A stretch of DNA of 64,000 nucleotides from Winogradskyella sp. UBA3174 (GCF_002364335.1 NZ_DEXW01000025.1:118030-182029), one strand, 5' to 3'; positions 43,052 through 52,383 are shown, counted from the first letter of the stretch. The notes: generated from the letters alone by a model not told the origin. Made by a program: numbers and translations.

Positions 43052-43132
43052 ATGTTTTACAGGTTATTGATAAAGTGAATAGTTGAATAATTACTGTTAA
43101 TAACTTCTATGTAAGGATTTGCTCAAAAAACC

Positions 43133-43140
43133 TACTTTTG
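43133..43140 (+). promoter_or_regulatory. -7 promoter box of trxB
   Basis: TACTTTTG matches TAnnTTTG exactly and is 21 bases upstream of the trxB start codon. No TTG at the expected -33 spacing. Confidence 0.5.
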
Positions 43141-43161
43141 TGAGGTAATAAAACATAAGAT

Positions 43162-44145
43162 ATGTCTGATACAATTGAAAAAGTAAAATGCTTAATAATA
43201 GGTTCTGGACCTGCTGGTTATACAGCTGCAGTTTATGCTGCTAGGGCCAATATGTTTCCTGTGTTATACCAAGGGACACAACCTGGTGGACAATTAACAA
43301 CAACAAATGATGTTGAGAATTTCCCAGGCTATCCAGATGGTGTAACTGGACCAGAAATGATGATTCAATTACAAAAGCAAGCGGAGCGTTTTGGAACTGA
43401 CGTTCGTCATGGTTGGATTACTAAAGTTGACTTTTCTGGAGATATTCATAAAGTTTGGGTAAATGATGAAAAAGAAATCCATGCTTCAACTATTATCATT
43501 TCTACTGGAGCATCAGCAAAATATTTAGGATTACCATCTGAACAGAAATATTTAAAATTAGGAGGTGGAGTGTCTGCATGCGCGGTTTGTGATGGTTTCT
43601 TTTACAGAAACCAGGAAGTTGTAATTGTAGGTGCTGGTGATTCTGCTTGTGAAGAAGCGCACTACTTGTCTAAACTTTGTAAGAAAGTAACTATGTTGGT
43701 TCGACGTGATGAATTTAGAGCATCTAAAATTATGTCTACTCGTGTTAAGAATACTGAGAATATCGAAATTTTGTTTAATACAGAAACTGATGAGGTTCTT
43801 GGTGACGGACAAGTTGTAACTGGTGTAAGAGTTGTTAATAATAAAACTAATGAAAAGCAGGATATTGCCGCAACAGGGTTTTTCGTAGCTATTGGTCATA
43901 AACCAAATACAGATATTTTTAAAGGTTATTTAAATTTAGACGAAACGGGCTATATAATTAATGCAGTACCAGGGACGAGTAAAACAAATGTCGAAGGCGT
44001 ATTTGTTAGTGGAGATGCTGCAGATCATGTTTACAGGCAAGCTATTACTGCTGCTGGTACAGGTTGTATGGCGGCTCTAGATGCAGAACGTTACTTAGCC
44101 GCTAAAGATTCAACGTTTGAGGTGGTAACATCTACTTATAATTAG
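43162..44145 (+). CDS. trxB: Thioredoxin-disulfide reductase
   Basis: The 327-residue protein has the FAD site LIIGSGPAGYTAAVYAARA, the redox disulfide CAVC (Cys140, Cys143) and the NADPH site VVIVGAGDSACEEA. FAD contacts return in VFVSGDAAD near the end. It passes electrons from NADPH to thioredoxin, supplying peroxidases and ribonucleotide reductase. It is transcribed alone between two strong terminators. The length and layout are those of low-molecular-weight bacterial enzymes. Confidence 0.97.
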   Translation: MSDTIEKVKCLIIGSGPAGYTAAVYAARANMFPVLYQGTQPGGQLTTTNDVENFPGYPDGVTGPEMMIQLQKQAERFGTDVRHGWITKVDFSGDIHKVWVNDEKEIHASTIIISTGASAKYLGLPSEQKYLKLGGGVSACAVCDGFFYRNQEVVIVGAGDSACEEAHYLSKLCKKVTMLVRRDEFRASKIMSTRVKNTENIEILFNTETDEVLGDGQVVTGVRVVNNKTNEKQDIAATGFFVAIGHKPNTDIFKGYLNLDETGYIINAVPGTSKTNVEGVFVSGDAADHVYRQAITAAGTGCMAALDAERYLAAKDSTFEVVTSTYN

Positions 44146-44162
44146 AGTGTAATTTATATATA

Positions 44163-44202
44163 AACAACAAAGCCGAAGTTTTAAACTTCGGCTTTGTTGT
44201 TT
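44163..44202. terminator. Bidirectional terminator after trxB
   Basis: AACAACAAAGCCGAAGTTT pairs with AAACTTCGGCTTTGTTGTT around a two-base loop, with A/T runs on each side. It serves trxB and also lies 16 bases beyond the stop of the convergent DUF2807 gene. Confidence 0.85.
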
Positions 44203-44217
44203 ATAATAGTTAAGACT

Positions 44218-45054
44218 CTAGCGTTTCTTCTTTTGAAGTTTTGCTGTATCATCAAATTTTACAATTGTAATCGCTGGACTTCCAAAAAGGTAAATTTCGC
44301 TGTTGCCTGAAGCTTTAATGTTTATACTTTCGTTTACAGAAATAGTACAATCACTATTATCTTCTAATGTAATGTTTGCAGTTTTTGTATCAAATTTGCC
44401 ACCATTAAAGTTTGCAGAATTGTCTAATCTAATTGTAGAGCTCGTTGAAGTACCTTCAATAGAAGCATCTGAGCGCAGATACAAATCAAAATTAGTTACT
44501 TTACTATTTATTAAGCCATCTAGTTTGCTATAGTCGCTAAGTTCAATTTTTGTAGAATCTGCGGTTAGATTTAATCGCGCTTTAGATTTCCCTGAACTTT
44601 TATATAAAAATGTTTGCGCTTTTATATTTAAGTATGCTCTAGAATTGTCTGAAGTCGTTAATAAGACATCACCAAGTTCCATAGAGGTTAATGATCTTAT
44701 TTCTCCATCACCTTTGGTTTCAATATTTTTTAAAGCATCACCATAATTTACTGTTATGGTTAATTTCTTTTTTGAAGTAATGCGCATGGTTTCAATAAAC
44801 GTTAAAACGCCATCAAGGACTTCAAATTTAATGACATCATGTAAGTTGTCATCAGTTTCAATATTTACTGATGGTTTACTGTTGTAAACGATTTCTATAG
44901 AAAAATCACCAGCAACAACAATAGTTTCAAAATCATCTATATAAGTCTGTTTAATGGTTACATTTCTATCTCCTTTAATTTTCTCGACGGCTTGTGCAGA
45001 TACTGTTGGTATAGCAACCATTAAAAAAATTAGTATAAGTAGTATTCTTTTCAT
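44218..45054 (-). CDS. Head-GIN (DUF2807) family secreted protein
   Basis: The 278-residue protein has a signal peptide (MKRILLILIFLMVAIPTVSAQ). The family start is the DDFETIVVAGDFSIEIVYN segment with VNIETDDNLHDVIKFEV, and long right-handed beta repeats follow (NITLEDNSDCTISV, INIKASGNSEIYLFG). The terminal residues are basic. Such proteins are thought to be surface or periplasmic adhesion or scaffold proteins; no enzymatic motif is seen. It forms a same-strand pair with the shorter paralog upstream, and a 206-base gap separates them. Confidence 0.88.
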   Translation of the reverse strand: MKRILLILIFLMVAIPTVSAQAVEKIKGDRNVTIKQTYIDDFETIVVAGDFSIEIVYNSKPSVNIETDDNLHDVIKFEVLDGVLTFIETMRITSKKKLTITVNYGDALKNIETKGDGEIRSLTSMELGDVLLTTSDNSRAYLNIKAQTFLYKSSGKSKARLNLTADSTKIELSDYSKLDGLINSKVTNFDLYLRSDASIEGTSTSSTIRLDNSANFNGGKFDTKTANITLEDNSDCTISVNESINIKASGNSEIYLFGSPAITIVKFDDTAKLQKKKR

Positions 45055-45260
45055 GTGTTATATCTATTAAACTTTAAATAAGACACAAGTACTAGATTTG
45101 GTCACTTTAAAGCTATAAAACAAATATATACAAAAACCATCCCAAACTCTATATAGAATTTAAAATGGCTCTGAATACTGAGATAAATCAGTACAATTTG
45201 ATTGATTGGTTTTTGATAATTAAATGAAAATTTAACTATCTATATAAAAGATTGATTGAT

Positions 45261-45989
45261 TTATTGTTTTTGCACACTACCAGCAGAATTATCGGATTTA
45301 ATGACCTTTTTAGGGTTGCCAGAATATCTTATATCCCCTCCACTTGTTGCTCTAGCTGTTAATTCTTTAGACGTATTTATATAAATGTCTGCACCACTTG
45401 TTGCTTTAACATCAGATTTTTCTGCGCTCAAATTCCGCGCATCAATATCACTACCACTAGTTGCTGAAGCCATTAGAATTTTTGTAGTTCCTCTAACAGT
45501 TATATCACTTCCGCTTGTAGAATCACAGTCTAGTTTTGTAGTTTCTACGTCTAATTCAATATCTGCACCACTCGTGGAGCTTAGTATTAGTTCTTCAGTT
45601 TTAATAGTGTTAGTAGAGTAGACATCACTTCCGCTTGTTGCTTTTATTGAAGAAAGATCAGTAATATTAAGTATGATTTTCTTTGATGTTGCTCTTCTAA
45701 TATTCTCGGATGTATATATGCTTAGAACACCATTTTTAACTTCAGTCATAATAATATCATGAAGGTTTTCGTCAGCTTCTAAACTTAATGATACAGTGTT
45801 AGACTGAGTTATGTAAAGGTCTAAACCTTGACTTATTTTTATAGAGTTAAAGTCGCTAGAGATATTACGCTCTGCGCTGACAACATTTCTGTTACCATCG
45901 ATGCCTTCTCCTAAATTCATTGAAAAATTACAGGATAGCATTAGTATGCTAATAATACTAGTAATAATAATTCTGATTAATGTACTCAT
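45261..45989 (-). CDS. Head-GIN (DUF2807) lipoprotein with ATSGSDI beta-helix repeats
   Basis: The 242-residue protein has a lipoprotein signal (IIITSIISILMLSC, lipobox MLSC). The domain then carries ATSGSDI/ATSGADI-like motifs about every 20 residues (five or more copies at residues 130-225), each a probable rung of a right-handed beta helix. The opening VSAERNISSDFNSIKISQG and LEADENLHDIIMTEV are family marks. The same repeats are visible in the DNA as near-copies of ACCACTAGTTGC. It sits downstream of the PspC gene and likely forms a surface structure. Confidence 0.87.
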   Translation of the reverse strand: MSTLIRIIITSIISILMLSCNFSMNLGEGIDGNRNVVSAERNISSDFNSIKISQGLDLYITQSNTVSLSLEADENLHDIIMTEVKNGVLSIYTSENIRRATSKKIILNITDLSSIKATSGSDVYSTNTIKTEELILSSTSGADIELDVETTKLDCDSTSGSDITVRGTTKILMASATSGSDIDARNLSAEKSDVKATSGADIYINTSKELTARATSGGDIRYSGNPKKVIKSDNSAGSVQKQ

Positions 45990-46125
45990 GATTTTTGATT
46001 TTTAGTGATACTGAAACTAGTTCAGCACAGGTTGATTTAATTTTGATTGATGAATTATCTTACAAAGATGTGTTAGATTTTAGCTGTTTTAAATTTAAAA
46101 CTATCGAACTGTTAAATTTTTAGTT

Positions 46126-47958
46126 TCAATTGTCATTAACTTCGATATCTACTCCATCTTCGTTAATTTTAAGACTAACATCTGGTTTATCTTCAATAGA
46201 AGTAGGATTGTTATCAGAGGTTTCAATAATCTCGATTTCTTCTTCAATGGTGTAAATTTCCTCTTCAATTTCCTCTTCAATTTCCTCTTCAATTTCTTCT
46301 ATACAACTAAGACATTCTACATCATCTTTAATGACTTTTAAATAATTTCCATCTTTAATATTTGATAAAATACTATTGTAATTGTTATAACTTCTTCTTT
46401 GGTATTTATTTGTGTTTTTATTAGGATACAGTATGGTACCTTCTGGTAAATAAACAATCACTCTTACTTCTTGGTCACTATATTTATTTTTAGCATCTGT
46501 GGTATGATAAGCTTCAAGCTGTAATTCATTATTAGAAAAAGTGTAGTTATAATTTATATTCTCAGCACGTTCTTTAGCACTATTATAATTACTACCACTA
46601 GCTTCTTTAACGATTGTGATTTTAGCTACGGAATCTGTAGTAGAATAAACGATAAGTTTTATGTCTGATGATACGATGCTACGACCTTTATCATCTTCAA
46701 ATAATTTAAAATTATTATTATCGCTGTAATAGTAATTATTGTAGCGGTCAAAACCTGCCATGCTGATTTTTAGAGTGTCGTTGGCTTTTATATTTAGTTC
46801 ATTTTTTGAAATAACTTCGGCATCAAATGCATGTTCTGTTGCTTGTTTAACTCCTATGATTATTAGACCAATAATAGCCATTAGCCATACTCCTAATAAT
46901 GTAAATTTAGCAACGTTACCAATAGACTTTAAGTTATTTACTAATATTTTAAGCCCTAAGTAAAAGACAAAGAAAAAAGGAATACCAATGGCGAAAAATA
47001 ATAACATAGACATTAACCACATTGGTATATGTGCTGCATTTGCCGCGTCAATAAAATTGATTGGTGGAAAATGTACAGCATCAGTTATGCCTATGGTAAA
47101 GAATGCTACGATTAGGCTTAGCAAAGTGCTAATGCCAACAATTATTAGGATAATACCAATAAACTTAGCGATTACTTTTAAAAAGAACATTAATAGACCT
47201 CCAATAGAATCAAAAAAGGTTTGCGAACTCGATTTTAGTCGGCTGCTTTGTTTTTGAAAATCTACACTTTTTACCGTGTCGGATATGTTATCTGATACAT
47301 GATCAAAACTCTCTTTTAGTTTATCTCCATGTTTTTTTAAATCGACATTTTTTACTTTTTCTGAAACAGTATCAATCCCATCTTTAATTTTTTTTTCGAT
47401 GTTACTGATATTTACAGCGTCGCCAGTCATGGTTAGTTTTTCTGCTGTAGTCTTTGCTTCTGGTACTAAAGCCCAGAAAATAAGATATATTAAGATAAAT
47501 GTACCACCAGAGCCTATACCAAGTAATAGCCAGATTAAACGTGTCCAGATAGATTCTATACCTAAATAGTGGCTTAAGCCAGCAGCAACACCTCCTATGT
47601 AAGAGTTGTCTGTATCTCTATATAATTTCTTAGACGGATTAGAACTCGGTCTTTGTCTCTGTCTTGGTTGCGGTTCATCTTCAAAGATTTCATCATCTAC
47701 TAAGTAATCTTCTGGTTGTCCCATTATGGTGATTACCTCGTCAACTAACTTTACGCCAACAACTTGTTTTTCGTTTTGTATGCGTTCTGTAAATAGTTCT
47801 GCGATACGTGCTTCTATATCTGAGATGATTTCAGATTGACCTTGAGAGTCTGTAAATGAACGTTTTATAGCCTCAAGATAGCGCTGTAACTTTAGATATG
47901 CATTTTCATCGATATGAAAAAATATACCTGCTAAATTTATATTGACTGTTTTATTCAT
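46126..47958 (-). CDS. PspC domain membrane protein with acidic repeat tail
   Basis: The 610-residue protein has a ~110-residue soluble N-terminal region, then a PspC domain (YIGGVAAGLSHYLGIESIWT and two helices). A linker and four further helices follow (e.g. IGIILIIVGISTLLSLIVAF), then a large soluble domain and a tail with EIEEEIEEEIEEEI repeats. The acidic run is encoded by tandem 12-bp units near 46250-46300. PspC domains respond to envelope stress. Its start overlaps the PadR gene by 4 bases, so the regulator and PspC protein are one unit. Confidence 0.9.
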   Translation of the reverse strand: MNKTVNINLAGIFFHIDENAYLKLQRYLEAIKRSFTDSQGQSEIISDIEARIAELFTERIQNEKQVVGVKLVDEVITIMGQPEDYLVDDEIFEDEPQPRQRQRPSSNPSKKLYRDTDNSYIGGVAAGLSHYLGIESIWTRLIWLLLGIGSGGTFILIYLIFWALVPEAKTTAEKLTMTGDAVNISNIEKKIKDGIDTVSEKVKNVDLKKHGDKLKESFDHVSDNISDTVKSVDFQKQSSRLKSSSQTFFDSIGGLLMFFLKVIAKFIGIILIIVGISTLLSLIVAFFTIGITDAVHFPPINFIDAANAAHIPMWLMSMLLFFAIGIPFFFVFYLGLKILVNNLKSIGNVAKFTLLGVWLMAIIGLIIIGVKQATEHAFDAEVISKNELNIKANDTLKISMAGFDRYNNYYYSDNNNFKLFEDDKGRSIVSSDIKLIVYSTTDSVAKITIVKEASGSNYNSAKERAENINYNYTFSNNELQLEAYHTTDAKNKYSDQEVRVIVYLPEGTILYPNKNTNKYQRRSYNNYNSILSNIKDGNYLKVIKDDVECLSCIEEIEEEIEEEIEEEIYTIEEEIEIIETSDNNPTSIEDKPDVSLKINEDGVDIEVNDN

Positions 47959-48296
47959 TTCTTTGTTGTTTTTGTACTTGTTACTAGATTTACGGCATTT
48001 TGTAGTTCACTCCAAGTCGTGTTTAATTCTTTTAGAAATAGCTTTCCTGTCTCTGTAAGACCATAATATTTTCTTGGCGGTCCAGATGTAGATTCTTCCC
48101 AACGGTAATTGAGTAATCCAGCATTTTTTAACCTTGTTAATAGTGGGTATATGGTTCCTTCTACAACAAGCATTTTTGCGTCTTTTAGTGTGCCAAGAAT
48201 TTCTGCGACATAAGCATCTTCATCTTTTAAGACTGATAAAATGCAATACTCCAGAACACCTTTACGCATTTGTGCTTTTGTGTTTTCTATTTTCAT
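47955..48296 (-). CDS. PadR family transcriptional regulator
   Basis: The 113-residue winged-helix protein (MRKGVLEYCILSVLKDEDAY, VEGTIYPLLTRLKNAGLLNY, SGPPRKYYGLTETGKLFLKE) is a small PadR repressor. PadR-PspC pairs are common in Bacteroidota, and the regulator is thought to control the adjacent membrane protein in response to envelope or compound stress. It overlaps the PspC start by 4 bases. The inducer is unknown. Confidence 0.93.
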   Translation of the reverse strand: MKIENTKAQMRKGVLEYCILSVLKDEDAYVAEILGTLKDAKMLVVEGTIYPLLTRLKNAGLLNYRWEESTSGPPRKYYGLTETGKLFLKELNTTWSELQNAVNLVTSTKTTKK

Positions 48297-48364
48297 GTGT
48301 GCGTCTTTAATTCGATTAAACTGTTCATTTTTTGATTGATTTGATTATTGATGAAAATTCGATT

Positions 48365-48811
48365 TTACTTTAAAAAATTGATGGTCAATGGGTATTTATA
48401 AACTTTTCCATCCCTTGCCGATAAACTTGCGCGCACTATGAGTGCGAGTTCTATTATAAATGCAATTACAGCTAAGGCTCCTAAGCCACCTCCAATGTAT
48501 AATAGAGGAGAAGGTTGACCTACATTAATATGAAAGTCATGAAACCCATTAAAATTTAAAACATCCATATTTCTAAGTAACTTAAAAATGAAAAATGGTA
48601 CACTTATAGTTCCAATAATAATTGCATAAAGCAATACACTAATTTGAAAGTTAATGGCTTGTTTGCCATGCTGATCTATAAATTCTGATTTATCTTTATT
48701 TGCTGCCCATAAAACTATTGGGCCAATGAAATTACCAAAAGGAATTACAAATCTCGAAAAGGTCGAAAGGTGTATAAATGTGGCTAAATTTTTATGATGA
48801 TTATCTAACAT
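48365..48811 (-). CDS. DUF4870 family membrane protein
   Basis: The 148-residue protein has three membrane helices and the family motifs ATFIHLSTFSRFVIPFGNF and DQHGKQAINFQ. It stands 68 bases upstream of the PadR gene on the same strand. DUF4870 proteins are small helical membrane proteins without known activity. An upstream place in the PadR/PspC run suggests shared regulation. Confidence 0.85.
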   Translation of the reverse strand: MLDNHHKNLATFIHLSTFSRFVIPFGNFIGPIVLWAANKDKSEFIDQHGKQAINFQISVLLYAIIIGTISVPFFIFKLLRNMDVLNFNGFHDFHINVGQPSPLLYIGGGLGALAVIAFIIELALIVRASLSARDGKVYKYPLTINFLK

Positions 48812-48956
48812 ATTTAAAAGTATATAATAGTTGTTTATACAAATATATGTCTTTAAAAAGGTATTATGTTACGCATAGTACTAAATATTAACATTTAATT
48901 AACATTAGTTCACCTTGAATATTTGAATTATTTTAGTGAAATTATATACAACATAC

Positions 48957-49412
48957 ATGAACATAACTCCATCTAAACTCAATAAATTTCTAATGTTTAA
49001 GCTGCCTGCAGCATACTTTACAGGTGTAAGAACAAAACATTTAGATAACACATCTTGTATTGTATCTGTAAAACACCGTTGGATAAATCAGAATCCATTT
49101 AATTCTATGTTCTGGGCAGTACAAGGCATGGCAGCTGAGTTAGCTACTGGTGCTTTGGTAATGAAAAAAATAAAAGAAAGCGGAAAAAAAACATCGATGT
49201 TGGTCGTAACTAATAATGCTTCTTTTACCAAAAAGGCAACAGGAAGAATTACTTTTAAATGTGAAGACGGTTTAAAAATTGATGAAGCAATGAACAAGGC
49301 TATTGAAACCGGAGAAGGCCAAACGGTTTGGTTAAATGCTAATGGGTTAAATTCAGATGGAGTACAAGTGTCTTCTTTTAATTTTGAATGGACGCTAAAA
49401 GTTAAAGTGTAA
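48957..49412 (+). CDS. DUF4442 / hotdog-fold thioesterase-like protein
   Basis: The ATG at 48957 yields 151 residues with the pattern of DUF4442 (PAAYFTGVRTKHLDNTSCIV, NPFNSMFWAVQGMAAELATG, MNKAIETGEGQTVW). The fold is related to hotdog thioesterases, but no catalytic residue can be assigned with confidence. The protein is probably cytoplasmic, given the lack of any signal. The upstream region has no clear -7 box. It is followed by a REP-like repeat. Confidence 0.8.
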   Translation: MNITPSKLNKFLMFKLPAAYFTGVRTKHLDNTSCIVSVKHRWINQNPFNSMFWAVQGMAAELATGALVMKKIKESGKKTSMLVVTNNASFTKKATGRITFKCEDGLKIDEAMNKAIETGEGQTVWLNANGLNSDGVQVSSFNFEWTLKVKV

Positions 49413-49460
49413 CGTCATTGCGAGGACGAAGGAAGCGGTAATCTCATTAATGGACGATAG
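49412..49460. repeat. REP-like repeat element after the DUF4442 gene
   Basis: The stretch beginning CGTCATTGCGAGGACGAAGG and containing GGTAATCTCATTAATGGACG resembles ATTGCGAGG...GAAGC..AATCTC elements scattered in many bacterial genomes. The ends CGTCATT / AATGGACG form an imperfect inverted pair. One copy only in this window. Confidence 0.45.
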
Positions 49461-49594
49461 AATTTTTCAGTCACAGTCACAGTTTTTAGTGTTGGAATTT
49501 CAAATTTAGTATTGATAATTTTAAAAAGTTGTAACAAAATCAAGTTTTGTTCAACATATAAATGAATCAATCTTAAAACAACAACTTTAATATT

Positions 49595-50419
49595 ATGGAA
49601 AAAATACCCGATTTTACAGACAGAAATGCACATGAAATAGATTACCGTATTTACGGTGAGGAGATGCAATACGTAGAAATAGAGTTAGATCCGCAAGAAG
49701 GAGTTATTGCAGAATCTGGGAGTTTTATGATGATGGATGATGGGATTAAAATGGATACTATTTTTGGTGACGGCTCACAAAAAGACACAGGTTTCTTAGG
49801 TAAAATATTAGGAGCAGGAAAACGTATCCTTACAGGTGAGAGTTTATTTATGACGGCTTTCTATAACGACCTCACCGGAAAACGAAATGTGTCTTTCGCA
49901 TCTCCTTATCCAGGTAAAATTATACCTATTGACTTAAATGAATTTGGCGGAAAGTTTATTTGCCAGAAAGACGCATTTTTATGTGCTGCCAAAGGAGTAA
50001 GTATTGGTGTTGAGTTTTCTAAGAAATTGGGTCGTGGTCTTTTTGGAGGTGAAGGTTTTATTATGCAAAAGTTAGAAGGTGATGGTATGGCATTTGTACA
50101 CGCAGGAGGAACTACAGCTGTAAAGACATTAGCTGCTGGTGAAATATTACGTGTAGACACAGGTTGTATCATTGGTTTTACACAAGGCATCGATTACGAT
50201 ATAGAATTTATAGGAGGTATTAAGAATTCTATTTTCGGTGGCGAAGGTTTATTCTTTGCAAAGCTTCAAGGTCCAGGAAAAGTTTACATACAATCCTTAC
50301 CATTTAGCAGATTAGCTAGTCGTATTTTAGCGTCAGTTCCTAGAGCTGGTAAATCTAAAGGTGAAGGAAGTATTCTTGGCGGTTTAGGTGATTTGTTAGA
50401 TGGTGATAATAGGTTTTAA
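49595..50419 (+). CDS. AIM24 / TIGR00266 family protein
   Basis: The 274-residue protein starts with a short polar stretch, then the family motif IELDPQEGVIAESGSFMMMD. A duplicated beta-sandwich follows (FFAKLQGPGKVYIQSLPFSR toward the end; QDAFLCAAKGVSIGVEF-like centre). The family belongs to the AIM24 tryptophan-RNA-binding-attenuator-like fold. The role in bacteria is unknown. It is transcribed alone with a 183-base upstream spacer that holds the REP-like element. Confidence 0.85.
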   Translation: MEKIPDFTDRNAHEIDYRIYGEEMQYVEIELDPQEGVIAESGSFMMMDDGIKMDTIFGDGSQKDTGFLGKILGAGKRILTGESLFMTAFYNDLTGKRNVSFASPYPGKIIPIDLNEFGGKFICQKDAFLCAAKGVSIGVEFSKKLGRGLFGGEGFIMQKLEGDGMAFVHAGGTTAVKTLAAGEILRVDTGCIIGFTQGIDYDIEFIGGIKNSIFGGEGLFFAKLQGPGKVYIQSLPFSRLASRILASVPRAGKSKGEGSILGGLGDLLDGDNRF

Positions 50420-50634
50420 AATTAAATTTATTTAATATTTTGTTAATCAGTAGCTTACGTTTTAAGGATCTCTATTTAGTTTATTTGAAATTCAACATGT
50501 TATTTTACTTTTAACATAAAAAGCTGTTAAACTTCATTATGGCATTTGTTTTTTGTCTAATTTAGAGAAGTAATTGAAACATTAGCCTATATAGAAAATC
50601 TACTTTTTTTAATCTTAAAATTTAAAACTTTACT

Positions 50635-50832
50635 ATGGCAAGAGCAATGTATGAGTACACTAAGACTGTACTAAGCAAAGTTAGTTTTGATACGACATTA
50701 TTTTGCAAGGAAGTGCAAAAAGCAGTAAGACGATTACTGCCTCACGAACTTGAAGATTTAAGAATTTATATTCAGTCCCTAATTAATCAAAACCCAGAAT
50801 TAAATCAATGTTTAATATATTTAAAAGCATAA
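50635..50832 (+). CDS. Small conserved helical protein (65 aa)
   Basis: The 65-residue protein is all-helical (EYTKTVLSKVSFDTTLFCKE, then VQKAVRRLLPHELEDLRIYI) with no signal. It ends directly before a strong terminator and is preceded by a 215-base spacer. Similar short proteins occur across Flavobacteriaceae as hypothetical proteins with an internal LLPHELEDL-like motif. The reading frame, ATG and own terminator support a real gene. The function is unknown. Confidence 0.75.
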   Translation: MARAMYEYTKTVLSKVSFDTTLFCKEVQKAVRRLLPHELEDLRIYIQSLINQNPELNQCLIYLKA

Positions 50833-50863
50833 AAAAAAGCGACTCATTTGTCGCTTTTTTTTT
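50831..50863. terminator. Bidirectional terminator between the 65-aa gene and oxyR
   Basis: AAAAAGCGAC / GTCGCTTTTT with loop TCATTT and long A and T runs either side. It overlaps the end of oxyR and serves both convergent genes. Confidence 0.85.
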
Positions 50864-51800
50864 ATTTGGGTAAAGGACTCACAATTTCTACATTTTGAAA
50901 AGCTATTGCACCGCGTATAATTCCAGAAATAACATTATGCATAGCGTCTATAATTTGCATTTTTAGCTCACTTTTATGATAAATGATACTGACTTCTCTG
51001 GCAGGTGAAGGTTCTTTAAAGTGTCTTAGATTAGGACTTAATTTTTCCTTTATATCTAATGTGTGTAAATAGGGTAGAAGCGTCATTCCCATGCCTTCGT
51101 TAGAGAGTTTTATTAAGGTTTCTATACTGCCACTTTCTAGCTGAAACGTTTCATCTACTTGATCTTTAAAAGTCTTACATAGATTTATAACACCATCTCT
51201 AAAACAGTGACCATCCTCAAGTAAAAGCATATCCTCAATATCTAAATCTGAGACTTCAATAGTCTTATAATCTTTTAATCTGTGATTATCTGGTATATAT
51301 GCAACAAATGGCTCATAGTACAATACACGTTCTTTAATATTATCACTTTCTAAGGGAGTTGCTGCGATCGCTGCATCTAAATGACCATCATTAATTCGTG
51401 TTAATATCTCTTGGGTAGTTAACTCTTCAATTTTTAACTTCACTTTTGGATATTTTTTAATGAAGCTTTTTAGAAACATTGGTAATAGGGTTGGCATAAC
51501 GGTCGGGATGATACCTAATCTAAATTCACCACCTATAAATCCTTTTTGCTGATCTACAATATCTTTTATGCGGTCTGCTTCGTTAACAATGTTACGCGCT
51601 TGGTATACAATCTTACGACCAACTTCTGTAAGTTCAATAGGTTTTTTACCTCTGTCAAAAATAATTATATCTAATTCATCTTCAAGCTTTTGTATTTGTG
51701 TACTAAGTGTAGGTTGTGTTACGAAACACTTTTCTGCTGCTTTGGTGAAATTTTTATGTTCAGCTATCGCTAAAGCGTATTTCAATTGTGTGATTGTCAT
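50862..51800 (-). CDS. oxyR: Hydrogen peroxide-inducible LysR activator OxyR
   Basis: The 312-residue protein has an N-terminal LysR winged helix (residues 1-60; VTQPTLSTQIQKLEDELDII). The redox pair Cys199 and Cys208 in DGHCFRDGVINLC keeps exactly the E. coli OxyR numbering. The disulfide forms on peroxide exposure and turns the protein into an activator. It is divergent from the Dps gene across 103 bases, which would be its natural target. The CTAT and ATAG motifs in that gap do not fit the spaced OxyR consensus well. Confidence 0.95.
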   Translation of the reverse strand: MTITQLKYALAIAEHKNFTKAAEKCFVTQPTLSTQIQKLEDELDIIIFDRGKKPIELTEVGRKIVYQARNIVNEADRIKDIVDQQKGFIGGEFRLGIIPTVMPTLLPMFLKSFIKKYPKVKLKIEELTTQEILTRINDGHLDAAIAATPLESDNIKERVLYYEPFVAYIPDNHRLKDYKTIEVSDLDIEDMLLLEDGHCFRDGVINLCKTFKDQVDETFQLESGSIETLIKLSNEGMGMTLLPYLHTLDIKEKLSPNLRHFKEPSPAREVSIIYHKSELKMQIIDAMHNVISGIIRGAIAFQNVEIVSPLPK

Positions 51801-51874
51801 AGTGCATTCATTTAGGCTATAAAAGTATTAAAACTATTCATGAAAACTATAGTAAATTTGGGTTAATTGAACTG

Positions 51875-51882
51875 TAACTTTG
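51875..51882 (+). promoter_or_regulatory. -7 promoter box of dps
   Basis: TAACTTTG matches TAnnTTTG exactly, 21 bases upstream of the dps start codon. The -33 region is weak, as expected of a promoter that needs an activator. Confidence 0.5.
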
Positions 51883-51903
51883 AATAAATAAAAATAATAG
51901 ATT

Positions 51904-52383
51904 ATGACACTAAATAGTATAGGATTAGATACAAAAAAAACAAAGGCCTTAGCTGATGATTTAAATCAGTTACTAGCTAATTTTCAACTCTACTATCAGA
52001 ATTTAAGAGGTATACATTGGAATATTAAAGGACGTGGCTTTTTTGACTTACATGTAAAGTTTGAAGAACTATATACGGATGCTAATACAAAAGTAGATGC
52101 TATAGCTGAGCGTATATTAACGCTAGGCGAAACACCGCTGCATACTTTTGATGATTATATTAAAGCAGCAAAAGTACCAGTAGGTAAAAATATCTCTAAA
52201 GATGAAAATGCTGTGCAACTTATTGTAGAATCATTATCAGAATTACTGAAAGTTGAAAGAGCCATTCTAAATACTTCTGATGAAGCTAATGATGAAGGGA
52301 CTAACTCAATGATGAGCGATTTTATTACTGAGCAAGAAAAAACAGTTTGGATGATGAAGGCTTGGTTAGGAGAAACAGTTTAA
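51904..52383 (+). CDS. dps: Dps family ferritin-like DNA-protection protein
   Basis: The 159-residue protein has the Dps ferroxidase ligands HWNIKGRGFFDLHVKFEELY and the following Asp/Glu (DANTKVDAIAERI). Dps dodecamers bind DNA, oxidise Fe(II) with H2O2 and store the iron. It is divergent from oxyR and ends at a strong terminator, which together make it the likely main peroxide-stress target here. Confidence 0.95.
   Translation: MTLNSIGLDTKKTKALADDLNQLLANFQLYYQNLRGIHWNIKGRGFFDLHVKFEELYTDANTKVDAIAERILTLGETPLHTFDDYIKAAKVPVGKNISKDENAVQLIVESLSELLKVERAILNTSDEANDEGTNSMMSDFITEQEKTVWMMKAWLGETV

Noticed and set aside
51801..51903. OxyR operator in the oxyR-dps gap
   Set aside because: Several CTAT and ATAG tetramers (e.g. 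ACTATAGT at 51846-51853) occur, but their spacing does not match the four-element OxyR consensus, so no site is claimed.
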